NCBI GenBank assembly: GCA_028571685.1
Contig: CM053154.1
Coordinates: 4,067,501-4,131,500, forward strand
DNA: 64,000 bases
Source: Heterohyrax brucei
Taxonomy: Eukaryota > Chordata > Mammalia > Hyracoidea > Procaviidae
Reading direction: 5' to 3'
Under the pieces are notes generated by a model. It was not told the origin of the DNA. It ran no database searches and worked only from the letters and a program-made list of their open reading frames with translations. The position numbers and the translations under genes are program-made. Below, piece after piece: positions 1 to 11,060 of the stretch; positions within the stretch are counted from its first letter, which is position 1; the number at the start of each line of letters is the position of its first letter.

Positions 1-190
1 GCCGCAGCAACAGTTCACTCGACTTGTAAAGCCCCCGAAAGCTGGCAAGCTGTTTGCTGTTTGCCCAGTAAGCTGCCTTTTTATCACCAGCCTGAATGCA
101 GGACCCATTAGGCTTATAATAAAAGAACCTTTTAAAAAAAATCCCCAAGTCACAGTACCCAGCCAGCAGGAGAGCCAGATATTTCCAGGC
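1..190. other. Single-copy, conserved-looking non-coding DNA
   Basis: No repeat or open frame is evident. The mixed-composition, AT-leaning text with little CpG decay resembles conserved non-coding DNA, but this is an impression only because no alignment was made. Confidence 0.25.
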
Positions 191-220
191 GTGAGCTGTT
201 CCAGAGCTGCTGAGAACTTA

Positions 221-293
221 AAATGTGTGTGTGTATGTGTGCACGTGCGTGTGATTGTGCATGTGTGTGCATGTGTGCCCGTGCGTGTGTGTG
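221..293. repeat. GT-rich alternating purine-pyrimidine tract
   Basis: Runs of GTGTGTGT are broken by GCAC and GCAT units. The strict alternation of purine and pyrimidine is the type of sequence able to adopt Z-DNA. Open frames crossing it on both strands are low-complexity artefacts. Confidence 0.85.
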
Positions 294-425
294 ATGGAGA
301 GGAAGGAAGGAGAAAGAGGGAAAAGAGAGCACAGGGTGGGGGTACAGAGGATGGGGACCGGGAGAAAGGAGTTGAGGGGAAAAGAAGCAGGGAGAAAGGG
401 GAGAGGGAAGGAGGGGCGGGGGCTG
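293..425. repeat. Purine-rich (GA/GGA) tract
   Basis: The + strand is almost all G and A, for example GGAAGGAAGGAGAAAGAGGG, with few interruptions. It directly abuts the GT tract. Long purine strands can form triplex DNA when mirror-symmetric. No gene is implied. Confidence 0.8.
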
Positions 426-924
426 TCTCCTCGTACAGGGTGGCAGTGAAGCAAGAGCCCTGTCTTGTTCTGGGACAGAATAGCCCCACAGTGGCCACGC
501 TGGGCCTTCTGCTAGGAACAGCCAACTCACCAGAGTGTGGGGTTGGGTGGAAATGAGGTTATTTACTTGAAACAGTATTTTTTGGTAGGTCATTCTTGAG
601 AAAGACTGTGACAGCAGTGCCTCTGCCTTGCTTTCCTGTTTCCGCCTCGACGCAGGTGGCCCCCGGGTGCCTTCCGCCCAGTGCTCAGGCCGGGCTTTCA
701 TTCACAGTGCCGGTGTAGCACTGCCTTTCTCCGCACAGTAGCGGGAAGGGGCTGTCTTGTAACACAGTCGAGTTGGCTTGGAAATAGTGGGCACGTCGTG
801 AGGAAGCGAGGGCCTGCTGGGCTCCCTAGCTCACGCACGGATCTTCAGAGTCCCTTATCCAAGAACCCAGGGCCCAGGGAGGGCAGAGTCCTGAGGCTGC
901 CCTCTGGGATGCTCTGTCAGCTGG
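426..924. other. Single-copy DNA, no feature seen
   Basis: Moderately GC-rich text. Open frames here carry no recognisable protein motif and no convincing splice pattern. Confidence 0.4.
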
Positions 925-1665
925 AGACACATTCGCATGCTACGTTGGTCCTGATTGGTCTCCTCGACTCAGGCCTACGTGCCGCCTGTGCTCTGACTGG
1001 GTCTCATAAATGCAGGGCCCACCAACTGGTCGCAATGGAATGCCCAGCATGCTATCTGGATCTTGATTTATCATAAATGAGTGCCCGGCATGCTATCTGT
1101 GTCCTGATTGGTCTCAATGGAGTGCCAGCATACCAATCTGGGTCGTTATTGGTCTTGCTTAAAGGTTAGTCACGCCACCTATGTCCTGAATGATCTTGAT
1201 TCAGCAGTGCTTGTGATTCCTGTGTCCTGATTGGTCTGGATTGAGTACCCCACATGTTAGCTCTTGGTCTCCTCAATTTGGCCACCTCTTCCACATATGA
1301 CCTACCCACCGATATATCTCTATTTGATACCACTCATGACATCTGAGTCCTGATCCATCCCCTTGACTCAGGGTCCACATGCTACCTCTGCCCTGATTGG
1401 TCTGTTCAGTGCAAGGACCACTGACTGGCCTTGGCTGGGTGCCCAGAACGCTACTTGTGTCCTGGTTGGTCTGGATTCACTGACCCCTGCCATCCCTGCC
1501 TCCTGATTGGTCTGGATGGAGGGCCCTGACGTTGCCTGTGTTGTTCTTGGTCTCTGTCTCTCCCCACTCCCCTATGCGAGACCTACCTACACACCGACAG
1601 GCCACCATACAGTGCCACCACCCACGCTACCTACCCTCCTGATTGGTCTCTCTGACTAGGGGCTC
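925..1665 (+). repeat. Degenerate ~40-bp minisatellite with repeated CCAAT boxes
   Basis: A unit of about 35-42 bases recurs about 17-18 times with heavy drift. Its most constant part is CTGATTGGTCT, whose reverse complement AGACCAATCAG fits the NF-Y binding consensus. Exact copies start at 951, 1104, 1227, 1393, 1503 and 1639; a one-base variant starts at 1462 and weaker relatives sit near 991, 1026, 1144, 1186, 1262, 1351, 1426 and 1542. A second part of the unit reads roughly GTGCCCxGCATGCTATCTG. Decay is strong, so the array is old or was always imprecise. Confidence 0.8.
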
Positions 1666-1903
1666 TGATGTTACCTGAAAAACTGATTCATGTGAAACTG
1701 ATTCAGAGTTAGGGACAAAAGTGCGGTGCTTTCTTGTCTTGCTGAAGCCTCAAGAACACTTAATACTCTTGAGAGAGCCGCAGGTGAGTGGTTACTGAGT
1801 GAAGCGTTTGGCATGCAAACATGCCCTCGTCTTTCCCACTCCTTCTTCATCACGGGCTTACCCCACAGTATTTATATTTAATTACGACTGCTTGGAAGTT
1901 CTT

Positions 1904-2068
1904 CAGGAAACCCTGGTGGTGTAGTGGCTGAGGGCTACGTCTGCTAACCCAAAGGTCAGCAGTTCATACCTGCTAGGCATTCCTTGGAAACTCAATGGGG
2001 CAGTTCTACTCTGTCCTATAGGGTCCCTATGAGTCGGATAGACACAACAGCAGTGGGTTTTGTTTCAG
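1904..2068 (+). mobile_element. AfroSINE, sense, near full length
   Basis: The 5' end reads GGAAACCCTGGTGGTGTAGT, followed by the typical GCTAACCCAAAGGTCAGCAG block, the GGGGCAGTTCTACTCTGTCC block and the 3' signature CTATGAGTCGGATAGACA, ending in a T-rich tail. This family is restricted to Afrotheria and is mobilised by an RTE LINE whose 3' end it shares. The 7-base match AGTTCTT at 1897-1903 and 2069-2075 may be the target-site duplication. Confidence 0.93.
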
Positions 2069-2760
2069 AGTTCTTGTTGGGTTCGTTAGCATGCTCTTAC
2101 AGAACAGATGGAAACATTCACGTAAGGTCGCATCTGGTTTTGAGGTGGTGGCAGTCAGGGCAATCAAAGATGCAGAGAGGCCGAGCAGCCTGCCCGAGGT
2201 CGGGCACTTAGTGAGTGAGACTGTGTGGAGGCTTTTACCTCTTAGGACAGAAGTATTTCCATTACATCGCATTCCATTTCATGGGCGTCAACTCCAAATG
2301 AGGACACATCTTTAAAATATAGATGACCACATGCTCTGGGGACAAAATGACCAGATGCAGAAAACTGTACCGCACTGAAAATTCTTATGGTGGAATGACG
2401 TTGTCCATCTATAATGCTGTAGTCTTGCTGTCAACAGCTTTTACAGAATCCCGGCTTTTTGTTTCTAAATAAGGAGCAGGCTTCCAAGTTCTGTATGCTC
2501 CTCTGCACCACCATTTGGTTATTTGCATAACACAAGCGCTGACTCAGTTGTCCCCAGTGAATCTTGAGTTACAGAGATTCCACGAAGGGTGCTCTATGTA
2601 GGATAACATGTAGGAAGGACAGAGTGTGTGGCACAGTCCACGTCACCCGTCACGCCACCAAGCCCAGGCCAGCAGGTGAACCCATGAAAGGAGAGGCAGT
2701 GGCGTTTTCACAAAGCTGAGAGCTTGGCCACCTGTCCTGTTTGCATCCTCTCTGACCGAG
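2069..2760. other. Single-copy DNA, no feature seen
   Basis: No recognised repeat or coding signal. Short frames on both strands lack motifs. Confidence 0.4.
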
Positions 2761-2764
2761 TTAG

Positions 2765-2812
2765 GACTTCTTAGGTCTTGGCACATAGTAGGCACTTAGT
2801 GAGCTGGTGCTG
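2765..2812 (+). repeat. MIR/L2-type 3' fragment
   Basis: The text GGCACATAGTAGGCACTTAG is the hallmark of the end of old mammalian MIR or L2 repeats. Confidence 0.6.
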
Positions 2813-3039
2813 TGTTGAAGAGAAGGTGTTGCACATCTGCAGGTAAGTGGGCTGTAACAACGGCTTCTTGGAGGTGAAGCTGGCTTGAGCGCACTCACCC
2901 TCTGCTGGCTTTCTGGTCCAGAGAAGTGGGAGCACCCAGCGGGGGCCCTCACTCAGCAGCTCCAGAGCTTGTGTCTAGACACGTTCATGTATGAGTGCCT
3001 GTACCACCCACCCTCACTCCGTCTGTTTTTTTCCACTCT

Positions 3040-3590
3040 GTGTATGCCAGACTGGGCCAGGTGCTGAGGATAAAAGATTGAACGCAACCCAAGTTTTACC
3101 TCATCAGTGGACTGGTCACTGTCACAATATTTTTTAAGGCAGACTCATAGACACACACCTGGACCTTGACACAATACCTCCAGCAACCAGAGCACGTAAG
3201 AGGGATGCTTCTGGGTAGGTACTGTACAAAGGAGACAGGGAGTACCTCTGCCTTAGGTTGGGCCAGCCAGGCCTCATGAGGAGAAGCAGCTGTGCCGAGT
3301 TTTGAAGGGTCAAGAGGAACTTGCCAGGGTGAGCACACGAAGGCCGTGCTCCAGACTGTGGGCCTGAAACAGTCCTTTTTCTCTGTGGGACAGCTGGAGC
3401 GGACACGGGTGGTGAGGAGGGTGTGGGGCGAGGTGAGCCAGGCCAGTCAAGCAGAATACACTGAGCAGGGCCCCTGGGCACGGCCCGGCCTGGGAGCAGT
3501 CACAGGGAGCCACCCCACCGTCAGCTGGAGAGTGCTGGGCTGCGATTGGCATTTGAGGAAGCGGCCCCCTGGCAGCAGTTTGGAGGTTCG
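3040..3590. repeat. Probable ancient mammalian repeat remnants (MIR/L2 type)
   Basis: It holds a MIR-like stretch (GGGCCAGGTGCTGAGGATA near 3055). Further on, GAGTTTTGAAGGGTCAAGAG near 3298 and a stretch near 3540-3590 recall a widespread old mammalian repeat. Divergence is high and the exact family is uncertain. Confidence 0.4.
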
Positions 3591-4190
3591 GTAGCAGTTG
3601 TCCTTGCTTTATGTCTCCCTGGTCACCCTTCCGGGATCCTAAGTGGGGAACCCACACCGCTCACCATCAGCATTGTGAGCAGGCAGCTGTGGCAACATCT
3701 GCCCAGAGCAGGCGGCAGGCATTTGGTGCTGGCGGAAGACAGGGAGGTGGGCTGGGTGGGGCGAGGAGCTGAAGTCTGCATGGAGGGGGCGTGTCCGAGA
3801 CCTTTGCTTTATTCTCCCTCCAACTGCGTGCCCCCTCGCCCACCCCACCACAGAATTCTACTGTGCCGGAGCCCAGTGACACCGAAGGCTGCTTCTCATG
3901 GAGGAGTGTGTCAGGGAGAGGAAACGCTCGAAGCTGCCCTTCCCTGCCTGTGGGGCGAGTGGGCGTTGGGTGGCAGGGCTGCCTAGGGAGTAGCTTTGGA
4001 GCCAATGGCCAAGGGAAGGGCAAAAACTTGACTCTTAACTACAGAGGCCTGGGGGCAGGCAGATCGCTCTTATATTGTGTTTTAATCATTTTTTAATCCA
4101 TACATTGTGCCAAGGATCCTTTCTAGGGAAGTCAGACTCGGGTACCAGCACAATCTGACTTATAAATAACCCAGACCTGCTCGGGAGGCT
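3591..4190. other. GC-rich single-copy DNA
   Basis: Overlapping frames of about 100-146 codons exist on both strands, which is expected in GC-rich text poor in stop codons. None shows a domain. I see no gene. Confidence 0.35.
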
Positions 4191-4194
4191 CGCA

Positions 4195-4252
4195 CGTGCA
4201 TGCACGCACACACGCACACACCCACCCACACACCCAGCCACACACACACTGG
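4195..4252. repeat. (CA)n-rich microsatellite
   Basis: ACACACGCACACACCCACCC-type repeats with interruptions. Confidence 0.9.
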
Positions 4253-4739
4253 AGCGGCCTGCCATCACCCTCGTTACCCCCAGCCCCTGCCTCATCATTG
4301 TAGCAGACACAATGCCAGCTTCCCGAAAGGAAATCGCTGGTAAAAACTCCGGCAGGATTTCCTAGGCAGAATTTTTCCCATTCATCTCCTATGTGGACAG
4401 AGCTGGCCCCATGGTCCCAGCCCACGGACGCGGTGACAAGTGCTGCCACTTGGCAGGGTCCCCATGCTCAGGTCTCCTGGTTTGGCAGAACAGGGTGGCA
4501 ACCACTCTCCCCATTCAACAGAGCTTTATTGTCTCTTTTTTGCTTTTTGCCGAGTTGTGTTTCCTAGGTGTGTCCCTTAGGAAGCCTGTGACAGTGTGCA
4601 GAGGCGAGGCGGTAAGATGGCGGATGTTGTCACCACGTGCCCTGGTGGCCTGGGAAGCCTCAGTGCCTGCATTTTGTAAATTAATAGGTGGCTGTGTTTT
4701 TCCTCCCCCTCCCCCATTTTTTTTTTTAAACAAATGTTC

Positions 4740-5330
4740 TGCTTTCTGGCGGCTACGATCTCGCTGCTTTACGGTATCGATAAACCCAGGTACACCTGCA
4801 CTATAAACTCCACTTTACACGAGGCAGGCCATTTCTGTTTTAGGGCCCATTTCTCTCCCATTGTTCTCAGCCATGTCATAGGTGTGTCGTAATGTGCTGG
4901 AGAGGTGAACGCCTTGAAGATCAGTTTAACGAAATGGTTTAATTTGCCAACTTTAGTGCCAAAATCTGGATTGAAAAATGCAGGCCTAATATCCCAGTAG
5001 ACACCCAATATGATGTCACTTCCCTGAAAATGGCCAAGATAAACATCTCTTCCCAGATCGCTGGCGCTTATGGCCTGAATTCTACCTCGTTCTCAATCCC
5101 CAAATTGCGGTTCCTGTTTTCTAGCAATTTTCATGTTAACCTGCTTGACATTTGAACTCTGCTGACTTTTTCTCAGACTCCAAGATTTTATTACATCGCT
5201 GGTGAAGGAGGCAAAATTCCATTCCAAGTATAATGATACTTTTGGAGCCTGAAAGCCTGCGAACTTTTAAAAATGATGCAACGCAGATTGAACAGTCCTT
5301 CGGACTGATGCGTATTCACAGATGTGCGTT
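4740..5330. other. Conserved-looking non-coding block
   Basis: About 600 repeat-free bases, AT-leaning, with short GC-balanced words and no long frame. It contains TAATTTGCC- and ATCGATAAA-like words often seen in developmental enhancers. This is a visual inference only. Confidence 0.3.
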
Positions 5331-5604
5331 TGAGGGCCTGCGAGGGCTGAGGGGCTGGCGAGCTCTGTGCCTGGGAACAGATGGGTGGGGGCTGCTCGTT
5401 CGCGAGGGAAGCCGAGGTCCCAGTTTGGTGTTGTGTTTGTCTTTCTGCACTTGGGCAGGCAGGGGTGATTTGCATCAGTGTGAGTATCCGTGACTCACAT
5501 AAGAACCGTTTTCCCCATAAATCAACAAGTGCTTGGGAAATGTCTATGGCTTTGTACAATGTTCTCTGGGGATACAAAATACATAAACCCAGTGCTCAGA
5601 GATG

Positions 5605-5855
5605 GAATCCGTTGAGTTCCTACTATGTGCCAGACCATCTGTATATATTAGCCACGTGAATTGGTGACAGGTAGTGAAGTGGCATCCAGCCTGCAGACCT
5701 GGAAACAGGATTACTCACAGCTGCTGCTACTGTTGCTGAGTTCCTACTGTGTGCTGGACACAAGGTCAGCAGCTTTGGTCATTCAGAAGCATTCCTGGAA
5801 GGTAAGTTGTATTCTTGGCCCATTTTGCAGACGAGGCGAGTGGCCATGGGGGAGT
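5605..5855 (+). repeat. MIR fragments, two related segments
   Basis: The phrase GAGTTCCTACTATGTGCCAG occurs at about 5614, and GAGTTCCTACTGTGTGCTGG recurs at about 5739. The second continues to CCCATTTTGCAGACGAGG, the usual end of the MIR core. The two starts could be two MIR insertions or one duplicated locally. Confidence 0.75.
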
Positions 5856-6330
5856 CAGCGCTGAATTCGTGCACAAGTGCTGGACCCTGGAACCCATTTG
5901 GGGTGTGCCACACTCTTGCCAGGCTGCTGGGTGACTGCTCTCCTGGAGTGCGCTAGGTGGGAGGACAGGCTCACATGCCCGAGACTTGTGCCTGGTCGGG
6001 AGACGTGGAGATGCCAATTACTTGTCTGCCTGTGGGAAGAGCAAATGCACCCAGAGCGGGACTGTGTCAGAGCCACACTGAGACGGGCAGCACTTGCTGA
6101 GGGCAGGAGGGGCTGGGAGGGTCGGCCCTGGACAGGACCCCAAGCAGGGACGGGGCTGCATCAGCAGAAGAGGAAGGCGATGACCTGGCCTCTCCTCCTC
6201 GGTCCCACCGTCCCTGTCCTCTCGGCTCGCCAGGGCTGTCCCCTCCTGGGTCACACCACGCTGGCCACACTGCTACGCTCCCCTGGAGAGCTGTGCCACA
6301 CGCCGGGCGATTGGGGTGTGTGCTGATACT
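5856..6330. other. GC-rich single-copy DNA
   Basis: Contains a 149-codon frame on the + strand and overlapping minus-strand frames. Low stop density from base composition explains them. No motif was recognised. Confidence 0.35.
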
Positions 6331-6349
6331 CTCTTGAACTTCTGCTTCT

Positions 6350-6835
6350 CCTACCTCCTACGTTACTGAGACGACTACTATTGCTACCACAGTCACTACT
6401 ACACCAGTACAATCGCTGCTACTGCTGTACCTGCTGCTACGACCACCGCTCCTGTTACCACACTGACGTAGCTACTCCTCCTACGCTGTGGTAACTGCTG
6501 CTACCACGGCAACGGCTACTGCCACTGCTACCCTGCTGCGGCTGTGGACGCCACAACTAGTGACGCTTCCTACGCACGCTGCTGCGGCTCCTGCGTCTCC
6601 TGCTCCGGCTACGCAGCTGCTATTGCTGCTGCTCTTACGACTACCACACTTCTGCGTCCTGTTGGTGCCGCCACCTACTCCCACTGCTAGGATTACCGCT
6701 CCTGCTGCTATGGCGACTGCCACCACGACTGGTACTGCTGCTGATACTGTGTGCTCCCGCCACAGCCCCCGTGGCCACTCCTGCCGCCGCGGCCGCCACT
6801 CCTGCTCCTCTGCACGCAGACACGTACTGCACACC
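6350..6835. repeat. Long decayed triplet repeat (TAC/GCT/CTG/CCA types)
   Basis: For almost 500 bases the + strand moves in three-base steps such as CTACTACTATTGCTACCACA and GCTGCTACTGCTGTACCTGC, grading into GCCGCCGCGGCCGCC-like text near 6783. Because the period is three, several frames stay open on both strands: about 6488-6907 (+) rich in Ala and Thr, and 6481-6855 (-) rich in Ala and Val. I read it as an interrupted microsatellite rather than an exon. Confidence 0.8.
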
Positions 6836-7189
6836 GGGGAGCAGGACCTGGCCACCCACTTGTGGCAAGTCAGCCACCAACAGCACGGGGGAGCACAGTT
6901 CGGCTGACACGTGTGGGGTAACTCTGAGTCAGAAGCGGCTACCGGGCAGCTGGTTTGGTTCCGGTTTATGTAGCATGTTTAGTGCTAGTTACCTTTCAGC
7001 TCACAAGTCTCCCAGTTAAAACTGCAGGTTCTCGGAGCGCAGATTCCTTGCAGGTGTCCATCCCAGAGGCAACAGGCATGGGGGCGGCCAGCGAGTGGGC
7101 TGGGAGGGGAAGGGCGTTTGGTCAGCTTTCTTGAAGGTGACCATCACTGGAAACATAATGGTATTTGGGATCAGGCACTTGGCAAAGCC

Positions 7190-7295
7190 CCGTACGTCCC
7201 CTATGTCCTGCTGCCCTTGGGTAAGTGGCTTCTGGGCTCATTCGTGCCATCTTTCAAATAGGATGGCGATGTCTTTCTTTCCTAAAGTTTTCTTA
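7190..7295 (+). repeat. MIR fragment
   Basis: CCCTTGGGTAAGTGGCTTCT followed by a TTTCAAATAGGATGG-like end matches the second half of MIR (the CTTGGGCAAGTCACTT... AAAATGGG pattern). Confidence 0.6.
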
Positions 7296-7690
7296 ACAGT
7301 AGAGACCAGTAGGGCAGGAGACACGGCCCTGCTCCTTATAGGCACCCCCCGGTACCCACACCCAGCACCGAGCTCTGAAGCTGGTTTGGAGTCTCTGCCC
7401 TCTTCACCACATGGCTCCAGTAGGAAGCTCTGGAGACCCAAGGAAGGTGAGGAGTGTGAGAGTTAAGGGAAAAGACCTGCCAGGATCCACAGCCCCAGTC
7501 TGTGCAGACCCCTTTTCTCCTCTCCAGGAGCTGGGTCTGCATTTGGCATTGGCCCCAACCCTAAATGTGCCCACGTGGCATGGCTAGTACCCCAGGAAGC
7601 CCCAGAGGGGTCTTCTGTGCAGCCCTCTGCAGAGCCCCCTCCCCACACTGGCGGGGCCCAGGTGGAGCGTGGCGCGTGCTCCCAGCTGCC
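7296..7690. other. Single-copy DNA, no feature seen
   Basis: GC-rich, with short frames only and no recognised motif or repeat. Confidence 0.35.
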
Positions 7691-7694
7691 CGGC

Positions 7695-7762
7695 CGGCAC
7701 TCCTGAGCTGTGGAGTCTTGGAAGACAGGGGCTGTGTCCTATTTGCTTTTGTTCCCTAGTCG
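7695..7762 (+). repeat. L2-type 3' fragment
   Basis: AAGACAGGGGCTGTGTCCTA with a following TTTGCTTTTGTTCCCTAG resembles the common L2 3' sequence in which a 'gggcagggactgtgtctt' phrase occurs. Confidence 0.55.
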
Positions 7763-7944
7763 GACGCGCTGTCGTCAGCTGTCTGCAAGTCCGCGCTGGC
7801 TCCTGGAGACACGGCACAAGAGGAGGGTACTTGTCCGGGGCTGTGCCACCTCCCTTGTGCTCAGTGTGCCCGTTGTTGTATTTGCTGCTTGTTTCGAGGC
7901 CTTCCAACCGAGGCCACTCAACTTCCAGTGTCCTTTGCATGTAG

Positions 7945-8125
7945 ACCAAAAGCGAAACACGTTGAATTCCAGCTCATAGCGACCCTGTAGTATAAAGTAC
8001 ACTCACCCCATCGGGTTTCCGAAGTGTTGCAAAAGCAGATTGCCACATCTTCTCCCGAGAAGCAGCTGATTGATAGGTTCAAACAACCAACCTTTCAGTT
8101 AGCAGCTGGGTACCTCAGCCCTGGG
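7945..8125 (-). mobile_element. AfroSINE, antisense, long subtype
   Basis: The antisense 3' signature CAGCTCATAGCGACCCTGTA is followed by the long-subtype block AAGCAGATTGCCACATCTTC and then ACCAACCTTTCAGTTAGCAG. The extra internal block distinguishes it from the short subtype lying immediately downstream. Confidence 0.85.
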
Positions 8126-8136
8126 CCACCAAAGAA

Positions 8137-8284
8137 AAAAACCAAAGCCACGTCCATTACCTTTGAGAGGATTCTGATGCATAGCAACCCCACAGGACAG
8201 AGTAGAATGGTCCCATGCAGTTTCCACAGAGCACCTGGTGGATTTGAACTGCCAGCCTTTAGGTTAGCAGCCTGAGCTCTTACA
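8137..8284 (-). mobile_element. AfroSINE, antisense, short subtype
   Basis: Contains CTGATGCATAGCAACCCCAC, GGACAGAGTAGAATGGTCCC, GCACCTGGTGGATTTGAACT and TTTAGGTTAGCAGCC in the antisense order. It sits tail-to-head behind another AfroSINE, separated by an A-rich stretch that may be the tail of this copy. Confidence 0.88.
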
Positions 8285-8880
8285 GGCAATAGTAACTAAA
8301 TTCAACAAATTCGTGTTTACATTCTGAGGCCACGGAAGGAGGTCGGAATTGAGAACCAGAGCCCTAGAACGCCCCAGTGTCCACAAACCAAGTGATCTCA
8401 ACGAGCCCTTTGCCACTCTTGCCCTTGTGTTGGCTGGACCACGGGGCTCTCGGACCACCACTACTGTCTTAGGTGTATCTGACCAGAGAGTTCGAGGATC
8501 TCGGCTGTGCAAATGGATGTGGGGGTGAGGCTGGCCAGAACCACTAATGAAGAAGCGTCTTGGGGATGCCCTTGAATTCCACAATGTGTGTAATTAGCTC
8601 TGTTGTATGTGTGCCTGTGTGTAAAGAATCCACACTGGCGTTTGTGGCCATAGCAATACTTCCTGAGAGAGGACGCTTTACTTTTGAGGAACTTACCCGG
8701 GGTGGAACTTAGTGTGCCTTTGCGAGCTGGCCAGGGCCTGGCTGTCAGCCTCTGGACCTGGTTCACCTTTGCCACAAAGCAGCTCGATCTTGGATGGCAG
8801 GAGGGCAGGATGGCCAGCCCTCACCCCCACTCCTGGGCTGCCTTTACCAGCCCCGCCAGGCTGTTTAGAAGGCGGATTGC
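8285..8880. other. Single-copy DNA, no feature seen
   Basis: No repeat recognised. Frames are short and lack motifs. Confidence 0.35.
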
Positions 8881-9240
8881 TAATTGTTTGATTTTTCTGC
8901 CAACAGGATTCCCTGCAAATTAGAATTGTAATCTCTGTGGGTATTTTCTGAATTAAAAGAAAATATATAATAAAATAAATAAATATTAGTTGTTTGGTTG
9001 CATAAGCTTTTGAGACCTGCAAGGCTCCTCATCAATTATTAAACGTGGCCAAAGATGACATTTCTAACTGGCATGTACGCCTTTAAAAGATACTGGCACG
9101 TCAGGCTTTGAGCTGCACTTTTCCACGCTCTTACTATGCAGCCCTCAAGGATTTGGCCTTGAAGCTTCCACTTCACTCCTCTCCACTAAATAGTTCCCTT
9201 AGAAAGATTTTGTACAGGGATTAAAATATGTAGCTCATGT
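8881..9240. other. AT-rich conserved-looking block
   Basis: Includes a pure A/T stretch near 8953-8990 and ATCAATTATTAAACG-like words. No coding potential is seen. Confidence 0.3.
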
Positions 9241-9244
9241 ATTT

Positions 9245-9345
9245 AACGTACAGGTTCGTGTACGTGCACGTACAAACACACAGAAATGTTTTGTGTGTGT
9301 ACATATGAAGCTGCATGTGTGTATATATTTATGTGTGAAGATGTA
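9245..9345. repeat. GT/CA-rich low-complexity tract
   Basis: Alternating GTACGTGCACGTACAAACAC text followed by GTGTGTGTACATATG units. Confidence 0.7.
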
Positions 9346-9569
9346 CCCTTTTGTATTTTCTCGGGTTGGGGTGCCATTCAGCTCACCTGCTAATGGAGCT
9401 GACTCACCCAGCACTGTTGTCGGCATCACGGGGAGCACATTCTTCAGTGAGCGGCACCGAGGATGGGACACAGTTCATAATTTGGTGGCCGGAGGAAAAA
9501 ACGGCAAAAGACTGCTTTGGTCCAAGTTATTCAATCCAGGCTCACTCGGCAGCTCTGGTTAGGAGGTAA

Positions 9570-10160
9570 AATATGAGAGGGCAGCTTACATATTGCAGTG
9601 GTTAAATATTTACTGTTCAAAGAAGATTCACAGAACTTTTTAAAATTAATGGCTTCAAGTCTTTGTTTGGATAGCATCCCAAGTATTGAACCATTTATTG
9701 AACTGTTTGCTGAGCTATTTTACTGTCGTTAGTGGCCTCCCAAATTGCTAGGCTCCCTTTCTCTCCGTCTCTCTCTCTCTTTTTCCTTCTCTCTCTCTTT
9801 TAAGGGAGAAATAGAGTAGGATTGCTCTCTTTCTGCTCTCACCAGCTGGTAGATATAAATTATATATTAAACTGTATTTGCAATGGATCACTGCAAGTGA
9901 CAAGTAGTTTTCCGAAGGCTTTGTCATCGCAATGAAGTGTGTGCTTTTCGTGCAGTGGTTAATATGGGTCCTTATTCATAGTGTCCAAGTCTTCAAAAAC
10001 ATAATTCAGAAAAATGGGCAGCACTTAATAGAGCTAATCTCTTGTTCTGATTCAGCCTTCAAGATCAGCAGCCTGTAAATAAGTAAAAAAGGACCTAAAC
10101 GGATTTCGTGCTGTTAATCTTTCCATGGTGGGGCTATCTAGCTCTTTAGTCTCTGTCTTT
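9570..10160. other. AT-rich conserved-looking block
   Basis: Repeat-poor apart from a CT-rich stretch at 9755-9801. It carries several TAATTA/ATTAAT-like words, for example TTTAAAATTAATGGC near 9640 and GATATAAATTATATATTAAA near 9853, which are candidate homeodomain sites. The base count is too small to prove constraint. Confidence 0.35.
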
Positions 10161-10440
10161 GTTGACAGAAGTGGCTTCTATTGTGCCAGCTCCAGTGGCT
10201 CAGAAGCCGGCTCCTTTTGAAGGGGCTGCTATCGGTCCCCTGCACGCGTGCCACCCTCGCCCTGCGCTGGGAAGATAGGCTGGCCACGGCGGTGGCGGGA
10301 GAGATTGGTTTGTGTGTCCCTCCCCGGCATATGCTGAATTCAGCTCCTGTAAGTAGCGCACGGTGAATGGCGAGCGGTGACAATGCCTTGTGAGACACGC
10401 TCCATGCCTTCTTTTCCTCTTATTTGACTTAGCTTGCTTC

Positions 10441-11060
10441 ACTGACTTTATTATAGCAGCCTGAATACTGAGGAGGGAATTAAACTGTTAAGCAGGCATC
10501 AGAGGCTGTCTAATGTTTAATGCAAGAGTCAGAGCATGTAAGAACTGATAATGAATACAAACAGGGCGACATCTTATTTGCTGTGTTTTTATTAGGATGA
10601 CTTGAGAGCTTGACACCCATTGCTATCACTTTTCTCTTCTGTTTTTTCCGTTTTCGGGGGTTAAAATTCCCAGCCCTGGTGACAAACGTGCCTAAATGTG
10701 ATGTGAATTAAAGGAGGCTCGAGGAGATTGTAATACTTGGAAATCATCACCTATAATAATTATGTATAGATAGGAGGTAGTCACGGCTGTTAAAAGGTCA
10801 CCCAGTGAGGTGTAATTGCCTTTTTCATACTTCACTACATTTACTAGGACAGAAGAGCGACCCCGCTGGCAATCACAGTAAATATGCCATCTTGAGAACG
10901 TAATGATACATGCCAGCACGCCCTGGCTCTTGCTGACTGCCCAATTCCTGCTACGGGCTGCAGAGAAAATGGGCTCAAAATGTAAAAATCAAGTAAAGAC
11001 CACATGGTCAGAAGGCGAAAATTAAAAAATAAAAGCGGCAATTAAATACCCCACCCGAGG
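10441..11060. other. Conserved-looking non-coding block
   Basis: Dense short words without repeats, including GGGAATTAAACTGTTAAGCA, TGATAATGAATACA and CCTATAATAATTATGTATAG. No open frame of note. Together with neighbouring blocks it resembles the enhancer clusters around developmental regulator genes. Confidence 0.38.

Noticed and set aside
6481..6910. Ala/Thr- and Ala/Val-rich proteins in the triplet repeat
   Set aside because: Several frames on both strands are open because of the three-base period. No start context or splice evidence is seen.
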